Made by a program: the position numbers and the translations under genes. The notes under the pieces were generated by a model, which worked only from the letters and a program-made list of their open reading frames with translations, was not told the DNA's origin and ran no database searches. This document shows, piece after piece, positions 1 through 6,397 of a stretch of DNA of 6,397 nt; the first letter of the stretch is position 1; each line of letters starts with the position of its first letter. This stretch comes from Bacteroidales bacterium (lineage in GTDB: Bacteria; Bacteroidota; Bacteroidia; Bacteroidales; VadinHA17): the NCBI GenBank assembly GCA_022615595.1, contig JAKEGI010000076.1:1-6397 (forward strand), read 5' to 3'.

Positions 1-1043
1 TACTAATTACAGGCGGTGCAGGATTTATAGGATCACACGTAATCAGAAGATTCGTCAGGAGATACCCTGAATATTTAATCGTCAATGCTGACAAGCTTAC
101 CTATGCAGGTAACCTGGGCAATCTTTCCGACCTGGATAAGGAGCCCAATTATCACTTCCGCAGGGTTGATATCGTTGATAAACAGGCCGTTAATGCCCTT
201 TTCAGTGAGTTCAGATTCGACGGTGTAATCCACCTTGCAGCAGAATCGCATGTAGACAGGTCAATTACCTCGCCTGACGAATTCATTTATACCAATATCA
301 TTGGTACTGTAAACCTTCTGACTGCATTCCGTGATACGGTAACAGAAAGGGACGCAAGAAAGCTCTTTTATCATATCTCCACTGACGAAGTTTACGGTTC
401 CCTGGAACAGGGTGGCTTCTTTACCGAGCAGACACCATATGACCCCAGAAGTCCATATTCAGCTTCAAAGGCCAGTTCTGACCATATGGTAAGGGCTTTC
501 GGCAATACATACGGACTTCCTTTTGTAATCTCCAACTGTTCAAACAATTATGGGCCCAACCAGTTCCCTGAGAAGCTGATACCGCTGACAATAAACAACA
601 TAAAGACCAATAAACCTATTCCCGTTTACGGAAAGGGGGAGAACATAAGGGACTGGCTTTATGTCGAGGATCACGCCTCAGCAATAGATGTAATATTCCA
701 TGCCGGTAACCCGCGAGAGACATACAATGTCGGAGGGGATAACGAGTGGAAGAATATTGATCTTGTACGCCTCCTCTGCAAGGTTATGGATGAAAAGCTG
801 GGCAGACCTGCGGGGAGTTCGGAGAGGCTGATAACCTATGTCACTGACCGTGCCGGCCACGATCTCAGATATGCCATCGACAGCAGCAAGCTGCAGCGGG
901 AGCTTGGATGGAAACCTTCCGTCACCTTCGAGCAGGGGCTCAGGATGACTGTCGACTGGTACCTCTCAAATGAACTGTGGCTTGAGACAATTATCTCAGG
1001 TGCTTACTCAAAATACTATCAGGAGATGTACGGGAACAGATAG
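1..1043 (+). CDS. rfbB: dTDP-glucose 4,6-dehydratase, missing only its first few residues
   Basis: This is an extended short-chain dehydrogenase/reductase that converts dTDP-glucose to dTDP-4-keto-6-deoxyglucose with bound NAD+, the second step of dTDP-L-rhamnose and related deoxysugar synthesis in the cytoplasm. The first full codon is at 3 and gives 346 residues; family members are about 350, so roughly 4-6 N-terminal residues lie before the window. In fragment numbering, the Rossmann motif GGAGFIGSH is at 4-12, the cofactor-binding Asp in NADKLTYAGN is D30, and HLAAESHVDRS is at 77-87. The catalytic TDE triad is T127-D128-E129, followed by VYG. The YxxxK pair is Y152/K156. The substrate-loop motifs SNNYGPNQFPEKLIP and IRDWLYVEDH follow, and RAGHDLRYAID lies near the C-terminus. 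An ATG at 486 is internal: the reading frame is open and family-like all the way from base 3. It would usually sit with rfbA, rfbC and rfbD, which may lie upstream outside the window (inference). Its TAG stop abuts the convergent DUF4954 gene. Confidence 0.96.
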   Translation, partial: LITGGAGFIGSHVIRRFVRRYPEYLIVNADKLTYAGNLGNLSDLDKEPNYHFRRVDIVDKQAVNALFSEFRFDGVIHLAAESHVDRSITSPDEFIYTNIIGTVNLLTAFRDTVTERDARKLFYHISTDEVYGSLEQGGFFTEQTPYDPRSPYSASKASSDHMVRAFGNTYGLPFVISNCSNNYGPNQFPEKLIPLTINNIKTNKPIPVYGKGENIRDWLYVEDHASAIDVIFHAGNPRETYNVGGDNEWKNIDLVRLLCKVMDEKLGRPAGSSERLITYVTDRAGHDLRYAIDSSKLQRELGWKPSVTFEQGLRMTVDWYLSNELWLETIISGAYSKYYQEMYGNR

Positions 1044-3044
1044 TTACTTCTTCCCTCCTGTACGCTTCAGCCGGCTGATAAGCTCATCACCCAGCTCAGA
1101 CTTGATCTTTATATGATCAAGTATTGCAAGTACAACAGGGTTCCTTTCAAAGTCGCCCCTCACCTGCTCAAAGTCACGCTTCTTGACTTCATCATCACCG
1201 TCTATCCCGAAGCCTGTCATTGATGAAAGTGTAAACTCTTTTCGGGCATCTTCATAAAGCATATTGTCAAGATCGACCACGCTCTTCTTCCATCTTTCAA
1301 CAATAGTAATTATGTCGGAAGCCGTCAGTCTGTCATTGGGTTTGCCTGTCTCTCCCGGTAACCGGTCATAGATCCAGGCCCACTCCATATCATAATAGTG
1401 CTTGTGGATTGCCTCGAAGCTTTTATTGATGGCATCTGTACTTTTCATTTCCTGCTTCTCAATTGAAGACAGCAATGCCTCGATCGCGCTGAGTGGTGCA
1501 ATCAGCCCCGACATATCAACCCAGTCACCCCGGCCCTTATCAGAATCAGGTTTCAGTCTTGCCCGAATTTCAGTGTCTGATTTAAACTCCATCCCCTCAA
1601 GCCGTTTAATCACAGAGTTACCTATAAATTTATCTATCCCCATCTGGTATAGCATTATACCCCGTTCTGCAGCAGAAGTTTTCATCTTCATCCTGTCAAA
1701 TGTGATATAAGGCTGGTCTGCAGATACTCCCTCCATTAATTTGCGAAGCAGTTCCCTGCCGCTCATCATTTTACCCACCGTGAAGGGACTCAGCAGGTTG
1801 AAGTTGATCTGGTCAAGCTTCCTGGAATCCTTGCGCACATCTCGCTTTGGCCATTTCTGCGCATCACGGATTGTTCCGACACTGCGAAGGTTAATTCCCG
1901 GTATGAGGTGAGATTCGTAATTCACCTCTGCCAGGTATGAAAACGGGAACAGTGTAGTGTCCACGTTATGGTAATGACGCCCGACAACAAGGGTGAACGG
2001 GCCGATACGCGAAGGCCAGAGAACATATGAGTCACTTGTTGTCTTTGACCCCCGTTCCATAATTCCCTGATGGATCGGACCCAGCTTGTACATGTGATTG
2101 CTCTGGTTCGATCCGCTGCCGGCGTTCATGAATGAGAAGATACCGGCGATAAGAAGGGTCGATTTATGGTGAGTAACAGTGAACGGACCGGCGAATATTG
2201 AGCATGCCTCACCATGATAGCCTCCGCAATTTGAAAAGAATAGTGAATTTTCAGCTGAGTACTGTTTAGAGAGGGTACAGCCCTGCCCGATGAAGCACTT
2301 GTCTATCACTGCAGCATCGTTAACTTTTGATCCTGAACAAATTATGAAGTGATCCATGATGACGTCATTGCCAATGAAAACCGGATCCTTGAATGAACTG
2401 TTCACTGAACCTTCAGCCAGCCTCGAAACATCTTCAATAACGGCTCCGTTACCGATCCTTACATTCTTAATGGTACCGCATCCGGCAATGTATGATCCGG
2501 AACCAATTTCTCCACGGTCAGATTTTATGCTTTCGGCATAATGATCAATCAGCTTCTCAATTACCTCAATGGCAGCAGGCCTGTGACGATAGAGAGTGAT
2601 GATGTATGCCATATGTGAAGTGAGCCTGTCCCATATTGGCACTTCCCTGCCACCCGACTCATTCAGTACTGCTACGCGGGTTCCGTTTCCGAAAGATGTG
2701 CGCCCTTCAGTTGAAATATGACCGCAGTTACGTATTACTACGCCTTCGCCAATGTCATAGTTGGCTATGAAACCCGTAATATCCGTAATAGTGACATTGT
2801 CTGCTATTGTACAATTATGTATATGAGCATTTCTGATACCATGCTGCAGAGGCAGCCCGCATCTCTCACGTGCAATACCGTTGAAAAGACCCATCTTCAC
2901 AATGCCTGAGAAGGTAACGTTCTGAATTCTTTCAGCATTGAAAGGTTCTTTGACAAAGACACTTCCCCAGGAATTGCTTCTGCAGCCTGAGGCTTCGAGG
3001 CCTCTTATCTCCCCGATGCTCAGATTTCTGTAACTGTCAGCCAT
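1044..3044 (-). CDS. DUF4954 family protein with left-handed beta-helix (hexapeptide-repeat) regions
   Basis: This is a 666-residue protein of the uncharacterised DUF4954 family, recognised from its N-terminus (YRNLSIGEIRGLEASGC, residues 5-21) and the motif around residues 308-327 (NAGSGSNQSNH...LGPIHQG). The start at 3044 is supported by that conserved N-terminus. No signal peptide or membrane segment is visible, so it is probably cytoplasmic. Residues about 38-130 and 179-305 show irregular hexapeptide-type periodicity (such as IGEGVVIRN, IGNGAVIED and FIGNDVIMD) expected of left-handed beta-helices like those in sugar acyltransferases and nucleotidyltransferases. A helical insert lies at about 140-176. 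Clustered His residues (H292, H293, H317, H325, H357, H359) could form an active or metal site (inference). Residues about 420-666 are charged and probably helical. It starts 15 bases after the glmS stop, so it is likely co-transcribed and may act in amino-sugar metabolism, but nothing here proves a reaction. Family call fairly sure; function unknown. Confidence 0.86.
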   Translation of the reverse strand: MADSYRNLSIGEIRGLEASGCRSNSWGSVFVKEPFNAERIQNVTFSGIVKMGLFNGIARERCGLPLQHGIRNAHIHNCTIADNVTITDITGFIANYDIGEGVVIRNCGHISTEGRTSFGNGTRVAVLNESGGREVPIWDRLTSHMAYIITLYRHRPAAIEVIEKLIDHYAESIKSDRGEIGSGSYIAGCGTIKNVRIGNGAVIEDVSRLAEGSVNSSFKDPVFIGNDVIMDHFIICSGSKVNDAAVIDKCFIGQGCTLSKQYSAENSLFFSNCGGYHGEACSIFAGPFTVTHHKSTLLIAGIFSFMNAGSGSNQSNHMYKLGPIHQGIMERGSKTTSDSYVLWPSRIGPFTLVVGRHYHNVDTTLFPFSYLAEVNYESHLIPGINLRSVGTIRDAQKWPKRDVRKDSRKLDQINFNLLSPFTVGKMMSGRELLRKLMEGVSADQPYITFDRMKMKTSAAERGIMLYQMGIDKFIGNSVIKRLEGMEFKSDTEIRARLKPDSDKGRGDWVDMSGLIAPLSAIEALLSSIEKQEMKSTDAINKSFEAIHKHYYDMEWAWIYDRLPGETGKPNDRLTASDIITIVERWKKSVVDLDNMLYEDARKEFTLSSMTGFGIDGDDEVKKRDFEQVRGDFERNPVVLAILDHIKIKSELGDELISRLKRTGGKK
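1101..1121. repeat. perfect inverted repeat, 7-bp arms with 7-base loop, inside DUF4954
   Basis: CTTGATC at 1101-1107 pairs with GATCAAG at 1115-1121 around the loop TTTATAT. It lies 58 bases past the rfbB stop, so it could form a hairpin in the 3' end of the rfbB transcript, but no T-run follows on either strand and the stem is A/T-rich. It also lies within DUF4954 codons encoding LDHIKIK. A chance repeat is the simplest reading; a weak 3'-end stabiliser is possible. Confidence 0.25.
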
Positions 3045-3059
3045 ATTACTCTGGTTTTA

Positions 3060-4898
3060 TTATTCAACTGTAACAGATTTTGCCAGATTACGAGGCTGAT
3101 CAACATTGCAGCCACGCAATACTGCAATATGGTAAGAGAAGAGCTGCAGGGGAATAACAGCCAGGACAGGAGCAAATACAGATACTGTTTCAGGCACCTC
3201 CATGACATAGTCTGCCATCTTGCTGATTACCTGATCACCTTCGGTAACGACTGCAATCACTATACCCTTGCGTGCCTTGACCTCCTGTATATTACTGACT
3301 ATCTTGTCATATGAGTTCTCTTTTGTGGCCACCACCATTACCGGCATATGTTCATCTATCAGTGCTATCGGGCCATGCTTCATCTCAGCGGCAGGGTAAC
3401 CTTCCGCATGTATGTACGATATCTCTTTTAGTTTCAGGGCTCCCTCAAGGGCAACTGGATAGAGAAGGCCTCTTCCCAGGTAGAGCGCATTTGTTGAATC
3501 CTTGTATATTTTTGCCAGGGCCAGAGCCTGATCATTTACCTTAAGTGTATTCTCAATCTTCACAGGCAGAGATACCAGCTCTTCTATCAGGCTGCGGTAA
3601 CGTATTTCATCAAGCAAGCCCTTGCGGTAACCTGTTTCAAAAGCGATCATTGCAAGCGTAACCACCTGTGTAGTGAAAGCCTTTGTTGATGCAACGCCTA
3701 TTTCGGGTCCGGCATGAGTGAAGACACCGGCATTTGTCTCACGCGATATTGATGATCCTACCACATTGCATATACCCAGTACCATAGCACCCCGTTCCTT
3801 GGCGAGTTTTATGGCCGCGAGCGTGTCGGCCGTCTCACCGCTCTGGCTGATGGCAAGAACTATATCACCTTTCTTAATCACAGGGTCACGGTATCTGAAC
3901 TCAGAGGCATACTCAACCTCAACAGGTATCCGGCAATACTCTTCAAGGATATATTCACCTACCAGCCCGGCATGCCATGAAGTGCCGCATGCCACAATAA
4001 GTATCCTGTCTGCTGAAGCCATTGTGTCAAAGACATTATGAAGCCCTCCTAGCATCAGGCCTGACTGATTCGGCAGCACCCTGCCCCTGAAAGTGTCATG
4101 TATTGCCCGTGGTTGTTCGAAGATCTCCTTGAGCATGAAATGAGGATAGCCCTCCTTGTCAATCTCACCTATCTTCAGATCAGCTTTTTTGACATCAGGT
4201 TCAAAAGGTTTATTCTTTATAGCCTTCAGAACCATTTCATCTTTGCTGATTACAGCCAGGTCATCATCATTCAGATAAATGACGCGCTGGGTGTGCTCCA
4301 CGATGGGAGTGGCATCGGAGGCGACAAAGTTTTCTCCATCGCCAACACCTATCACCAGGGGCGAACCTTGCCTGGCGGCAAACATCTTGCCCGGTTCATC
4401 ACGACAGAAGACCGCGATGCCGTAGGTGCCTTCCACCTTATTCAGGGCCATAATAATAGCCTGTTCTGCCGTCAGGTCACCCTCCAGATAGAGGTGCTCC
4501 ATCAGATTGGCCAGCACTTCAGTGTCAGTCTGGCTTGTGAATTTTACGTCCCTCCCTTCAAGGTGACGCTTGATACGTCCGTAATTCTCAATAATGCCGT
4601 TATGAACTACGATGAAATGACCCCGGTATGAGACCTGCGGATGTGCGTTAATCTCGTTGGGTTCACCATGTGTCGCCCACCGTGTATGTCCCATGGCAAT
4701 AGTGCCGCTCACATCTTTGCCATTGACCATCTCTTCAAGGTCGCGAACCCTGCCTGCACACTTGAATATCTGTGTCTTCCCGCCGTCATTGACAGCGATG
4801 CCGGCAGAGTCATATCCTCTGTATTCAAGCCTCTTAAGTCCGTTAATTACAATGCCGAGGGCGGGCCTCGATCCAATGTAGCCTACTATTCCGCACAT
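3060..4898 (-). CDS. glmS: glutamine--fructose-6-phosphate aminotransferase (isomerizing), glucosamine-6-phosphate synthase
   Basis: GlmS makes glucosamine-6-phosphate from fructose-6-phosphate and glutamine in the cytoplasm, the committed step toward UDP-GlcNAc for peptidoglycan and lipopolysaccharide. At 612 residues it matches the usual length (about 609). The N-terminal class II glutamine amidotransferase domain (about 1-225) has the nucleophile Cys2 in MCGIVGYIG, HTRWATHGE at 71-79, N100-G101 and D125. Two sugar-isomerase (SIS) domains follow. Phosphosugar-binding motifs are ACGTSWHAG (C304, S307) and SQSGETADT (from S351). The isomerase residues are in LKEIS (E492) and KHGP (H508), and K607 lies in the C-terminal LAKSVTVE. 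All expected catalytic residues are present. The gene ends in tandem TAA TAA stops and lies between DUF4270 (26-base gap) and DUF4954 (15-base gap). The leader is too short for a glmS ribozyme, so control probably comes from the operon promoter outside the window. Long open frames on the opposite strand here are shadows. Confidence 0.98.
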   Translation of the reverse strand: MCGIVGYIGSRPALGIVINGLKRLEYRGYDSAGIAVNDGGKTQIFKCAGRVRDLEEMVNGKDVSGTIAMGHTRWATHGEPNEINAHPQVSYRGHFIVVHNGIIENYGRIKRHLEGRDVKFTSQTDTEVLANLMEHLYLEGDLTAEQAIIMALNKVEGTYGIAVFCRDEPGKMFAARQGSPLVIGVGDGENFVASDATPIVEHTQRVIYLNDDDLAVISKDEMVLKAIKNKPFEPDVKKADLKIGEIDKEGYPHFMLKEIFEQPRAIHDTFRGRVLPNQSGLMLGGLHNVFDTMASADRILIVACGTSWHAGLVGEYILEEYCRIPVEVEYASEFRYRDPVIKKGDIVLAISQSGETADTLAAIKLAKERGAMVLGICNVVGSSISRETNAGVFTHAGPEIGVASTKAFTTQVVTLAMIAFETGYRKGLLDEIRYRSLIEELVSLPVKIENTLKVNDQALALAKIYKDSTNALYLGRGLLYPVALEGALKLKEISYIHAEGYPAAEMKHGPIALIDEHMPVMVVATKENSYDKIVSNIQEVKARKGIVIAVVTEGDQVISKMADYVMEVPETVSVFAPVLAVIPLQLFSYHIAVLRGCNVDQPRNLAKSVTVE

Positions 4899-4903
4899 AA
4901 TAA

Positions 4904-4909
4904 CCCTCT
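4904..4909 (-). promoter_or_regulatory. Shine-Dalgarno-like site of glmS (AGAGGG)
   Basis: Read on the minus strand, AGAGGG lies five bases before the glmS ATG at 4898. It is the best-formed ribosome binding sequence I noticed among the starts in this window; the starts of the DUF4270 and DUF4954 genes have only weak matches. Many Bacteroidota genes are translated without a strong Shine-Dalgarno, so its contribution is uncertain, but it supports the MCGIVG start. Confidence 0.5.
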
Positions 4910-4924
4910 ATTAAAGATTAATTA

Positions 4925-6223
4925 TCAGTAGATCGAGTATGAGAACTCAAGCCTGACGGTGGGGTTGTTCCCGTTAGCCTTGAATATCGCATTACGTTCA
5001 AACGATGAAGGGTAGTACATCTCAACCGATGGATTGTCAATCTCACCTTCCAGGTATTCCTGGATAAAAGTCGGGATGTTGAATATGTAGTAGTCTTTCA
5101 ATTTGTAGTAGGTCCCATCCAGAAACCCCGGATCATGAAGCAGGTCAGGCACAGGTTCCAGGTTGCCTTCGCTGTCGCGGTACCTGAGATAGATCCTCGG
5201 TGGCATCAGGCTGTCAGCAAATGTTACACCGTCAAGGAGTACCGGAACGTAAAGCCGTGCCTCATTCACCGCAATACGCCCCTCTTCCCTGAAGGAAGAG
5301 AGTGAAGGCAGATCAAGTCTTGTATAAACACCCTTAAGGCCCTGTAAATAGACTACAGTGTCAGTAACAAGATCATTAATATGCTTTATCTGCTTGTCAG
5401 GATCGGCAGTGGTAAAATCATGCTTGTACTTGTTATAGTTCACTGCTCTTTCCGTCGCAACAAATGAATATGTATACTTCGTGTCAGATGTGTCATGAAA
5501 ATGAATTGTCAGGGCAAGGGGACTGTCTGCTGCGGTCATGCTTATGAGTACCGGATCAGCCTCGCTTCTGAGTGCTACATAAAGACCCTTGAAATAGTCA
5601 GTATAGAACTCCGTGGCAGGCAGGAACATGCTGGTATCTCTGAGCAGGTATTCCGCAACCCAGTTCTCGAGCCTGATGCTGTATGATGAGTCGGCTTTAA
5701 GCGCAGGCAGCGGATACTCACCAAGGAACTTGATTGTATCAGGATCCTGATTTGAGAAGTACTCGACTGTATCGCGCAGGAAAGTCCCGGTCTCATAAAG
5801 CCTTAAATAATGCACTCCCGAGGTGTCACCGTCAATCTCTGAAGCCAGAAAACGAAAGAAGATCGAATCAACTGTATATACATAATCGTTCCATGGCGTT
5901 ATAAGTCGCAACTGGGTAATAAACTCGCAGGTAGTCGTTCCGAAATATATATCCCTGATACCCCCGGCAGTCAGTTCCGTACTGTTGGTTGTGACAGAGC
6001 TTTCATCGTACATTGTATATGCCTTTATACTGACGGTGTCTGTCGATACTATCCTGACAAAATCGTCTTCAGGTAAAAGTCCGATCCCGATGTTTGTGGG
6101 GTCATCGGAACATGAGGATAAAATAAAAGCTGTAAAAGCGAAGAAAGATATTAAAGAATGCTTCAGTCTGATTCCCAGACCCTGATGTGCACTATTTTTT
6201 ACTGTCCTGTAGAAGCTTGTCAT
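4925..6223 (-). CDS. DUF4270 family lipoprotein, probably outer-membrane or surface exposed
   Basis: This is a 432-residue protein of the uncharacterised DUF4270 family, common in Bacteroidota. It has a long N-region (1-22), a hydrophobic stretch LISFFAFTAFIL (24-35) and a lipobox LSSC, with Cys38 as the expected lipidated residue. Cys38 is followed by SDDP, like the Ser-Asp-Asp export signal that sends lipoproteins to the cell surface in some Bacteroidota. Family-like segments are IGIGLLPEDD (45-54), YNKYKHDF (263-270), YLQGLKGVYTRLDLP (292-306), NEARLYVPV (320-328) and IFNIPTFIQEYL (380-391). The mature part looks beta-rich. The frame stays open to an ATG at 6328, but that stretch is the preceding gene read out of frame, so I chose the ATG at 6223, the last ATG before the signal sequence. 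This still overlaps the preceding gene by 32 bases and leaves an unusually long N-region; a rarer non-ATG start nearer the signal cannot be excluded. Function unknown. Confidence 0.85.
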   Translation of the reverse strand: MTSFYRTVKNSAHQGLGIRLKHSLISFFAFTAFILSSCSDDPTNIGIGLLPEDDFVRIVSTDTVSIKAYTMYDESSVTTNSTELTAGGIRDIYFGTTTCEFITQLRLITPWNDYVYTVDSIFFRFLASEIDGDTSGVHYLRLYETGTFLRDTVEYFSNQDPDTIKFLGEYPLPALKADSSYSIRLENWVAEYLLRDTSMFLPATEFYTDYFKGLYVALRSEADPVLISMTAADSPLALTIHFHDTSDTKYTYSFVATERAVNYNKYKHDFTTADPDKQIKHINDLVTDTVVYLQGLKGVYTRLDLPSLSSFREEGRIAVNEARLYVPVLLDGVTFADSLMPPRIYLRYRDSEGNLEPVPDLLHDPGFLDGTYYKLKDYYIFNIPTFIQEYLEGEIDNPSVEMYYPSSFERNAIFKANGNNPTVRLEFSYSIY

Positions 6224-6397
6224 AAAAATCATTGTATGCATCAATATAATTCTCATCTCCCTGGTAATCAAGGAGAGGCTTGTCCATACCGGCGAGATGT
6301 TTTCTGACCTTGTCATCAATTTTCTCACATCCGATAATAATGCCGTCAGAATTGTCAGTGGCCAGCTGTGTAAGGCTCAGGAAGTCAGTGTTCTTGA
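6192..6397 (-). CDS. glycogen/starch synthase-like protein, C-terminal 67 residues only
   Basis: Reading the minus strand in from the window edge gives 67 codons and a TAG stop at 6192-6194. The visible tail contains LTQLATDNSDGIIIGCEKID, then KPLLDYQGDENYIDAYNDFY and ends KLLQDSKK. From memory this closely resembles the end of the roughly 270-residue Bacteroidota proteins annotated as glycogen/starch synthase, which sit just before a DUF4270 gene and glmS. Those proteins match the N-terminal domain of GT5 glycogen synthases (ADP-glucose-dependent alpha-1,4-glucan synthesis). Here the part resembling the end of that domain runs straight into a stop codon, so no second GT-B domain follows. Whether the protein makes glycogen is therefore uncertain, and I give no gene symbol. 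It overlaps the DUF4270 gene by 32 bases in another frame, which suggests translational coupling. The start and most of the protein lie outside the window. Confidence 0.78.
   Translation of the reverse strand, partial: KNTDFLSLTQLATDNSDGIIIGCEKIDDKVRKHLAGMDKPLLDYQGDENYIDAYNDFYDKLLQDSKK

Noticed and set aside
486..488. ATG at 486 as the start of a 185-residue protein
   Set aside because: The same frame is open back to base 3 and encodes the Rossmann, TDE and YxxxK motifs of RfbB, so this is an internal methionine.
1068..1077. 10-bp palindrome CAGCCGGCTG as an operator or terminator
   Set aside because: It has no loop, no T-run and no promoter nearby, and lies in the last codons of DUF4954; a palindrome this short is expected by chance.
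4098..4631. 177-codon open frame on the plus strand opposite glmS
   Set aside because: It lies wholly within the amidotransferase part of glmS, on the opposite strand. Its translation shows no recognisable family, and it looks like a by-product of glmS codon usage.
4899..4924. glmS ribozyme or riboswitch in the glmS leader
   Set aside because: Only 26 bases separate glmS from the preceding gene, far too short for the glmS ribozyme, which is known mainly from Firmicutes.
5282..5300. Hairpin with 7-bp arms CTCTTCC and GGAAGAG as a terminator
   Set aside because: It lies in the middle of the DUF4270 coding region with no T-run on either strand and is explained by the codons for SSFREEG.
6224..6328. 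Longer DUF4270 start at the ATG at 6328
   Set aside because: The added 35 residues are the out-of-frame reading of the preceding gene's conserved C-terminus and would place the lipobox at residue 73, too far in for a signal peptide.

Overview
The window looks like ordinary chromosomal DNA from a member of the Bacteroidota, probably Bacteroidales-like. The evidence is two families largely typical of that phylum (a DUF4270 lipoprotein and a DUF4954 protein), the order glycogen/starch synthase - DUF4270 - glmS - DUF4954, a lipoprotein signal followed by Ser-Asp-Asp, and mostly weak Shine-Dalgarno sequences. Composition is moderate in G+C and looks even throughout. I see no mobile element, tRNA, rRNA, CRISPR array or phage signal.

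Layout. Bases 1-1043 (+) carry nearly all of rfbB, the dTDP-glucose 4,6-dehydratase; only a few N-terminal residues lie outside the window. The rest is one tightly packed minus-strand gene string, read from right to left: the last 67 residues of a short glycogen/starch-synthase-like protein (6192-6397), a DUF4270 lipoprotein (4925-6223), glmS (3060-4898) and a DUF4954 beta-helix protein (1044-3044). Gaps within the string are 26 and 15 bases, and the first pair overlaps by 32 bases, so co-transcription is likely. The convergent rfbB and DUF4954 genes meet with their stop codons directly adjacent (TAG then TTA). No stretch above 30 bases is free of genes.

How the genes fit together. GlmS turns fructose-6-phosphate and glutamine into glucosamine-6-phosphate for peptidoglycan and lipopolysaccharide. 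RfbB makes the 4-keto-6-deoxy intermediate for dTDP-rhamnose-type sugars. The glycosyltransferase-like protein belongs by family to alpha-glucan metabolism. The theme is therefore sugar-phosphate and sugar-nucleotide supply to the cell envelope. The two proteins of unknown function, the putatively surface-exposed DUF4270 lipoprotein and the cytoplasmic-looking DUF4954 beta-helix protein, are the least explained parts. I found no convincing new system; the best leads are DUF4954 beside glmS, the apparently single-domain synthase, and the start of the DUF4270 gene.
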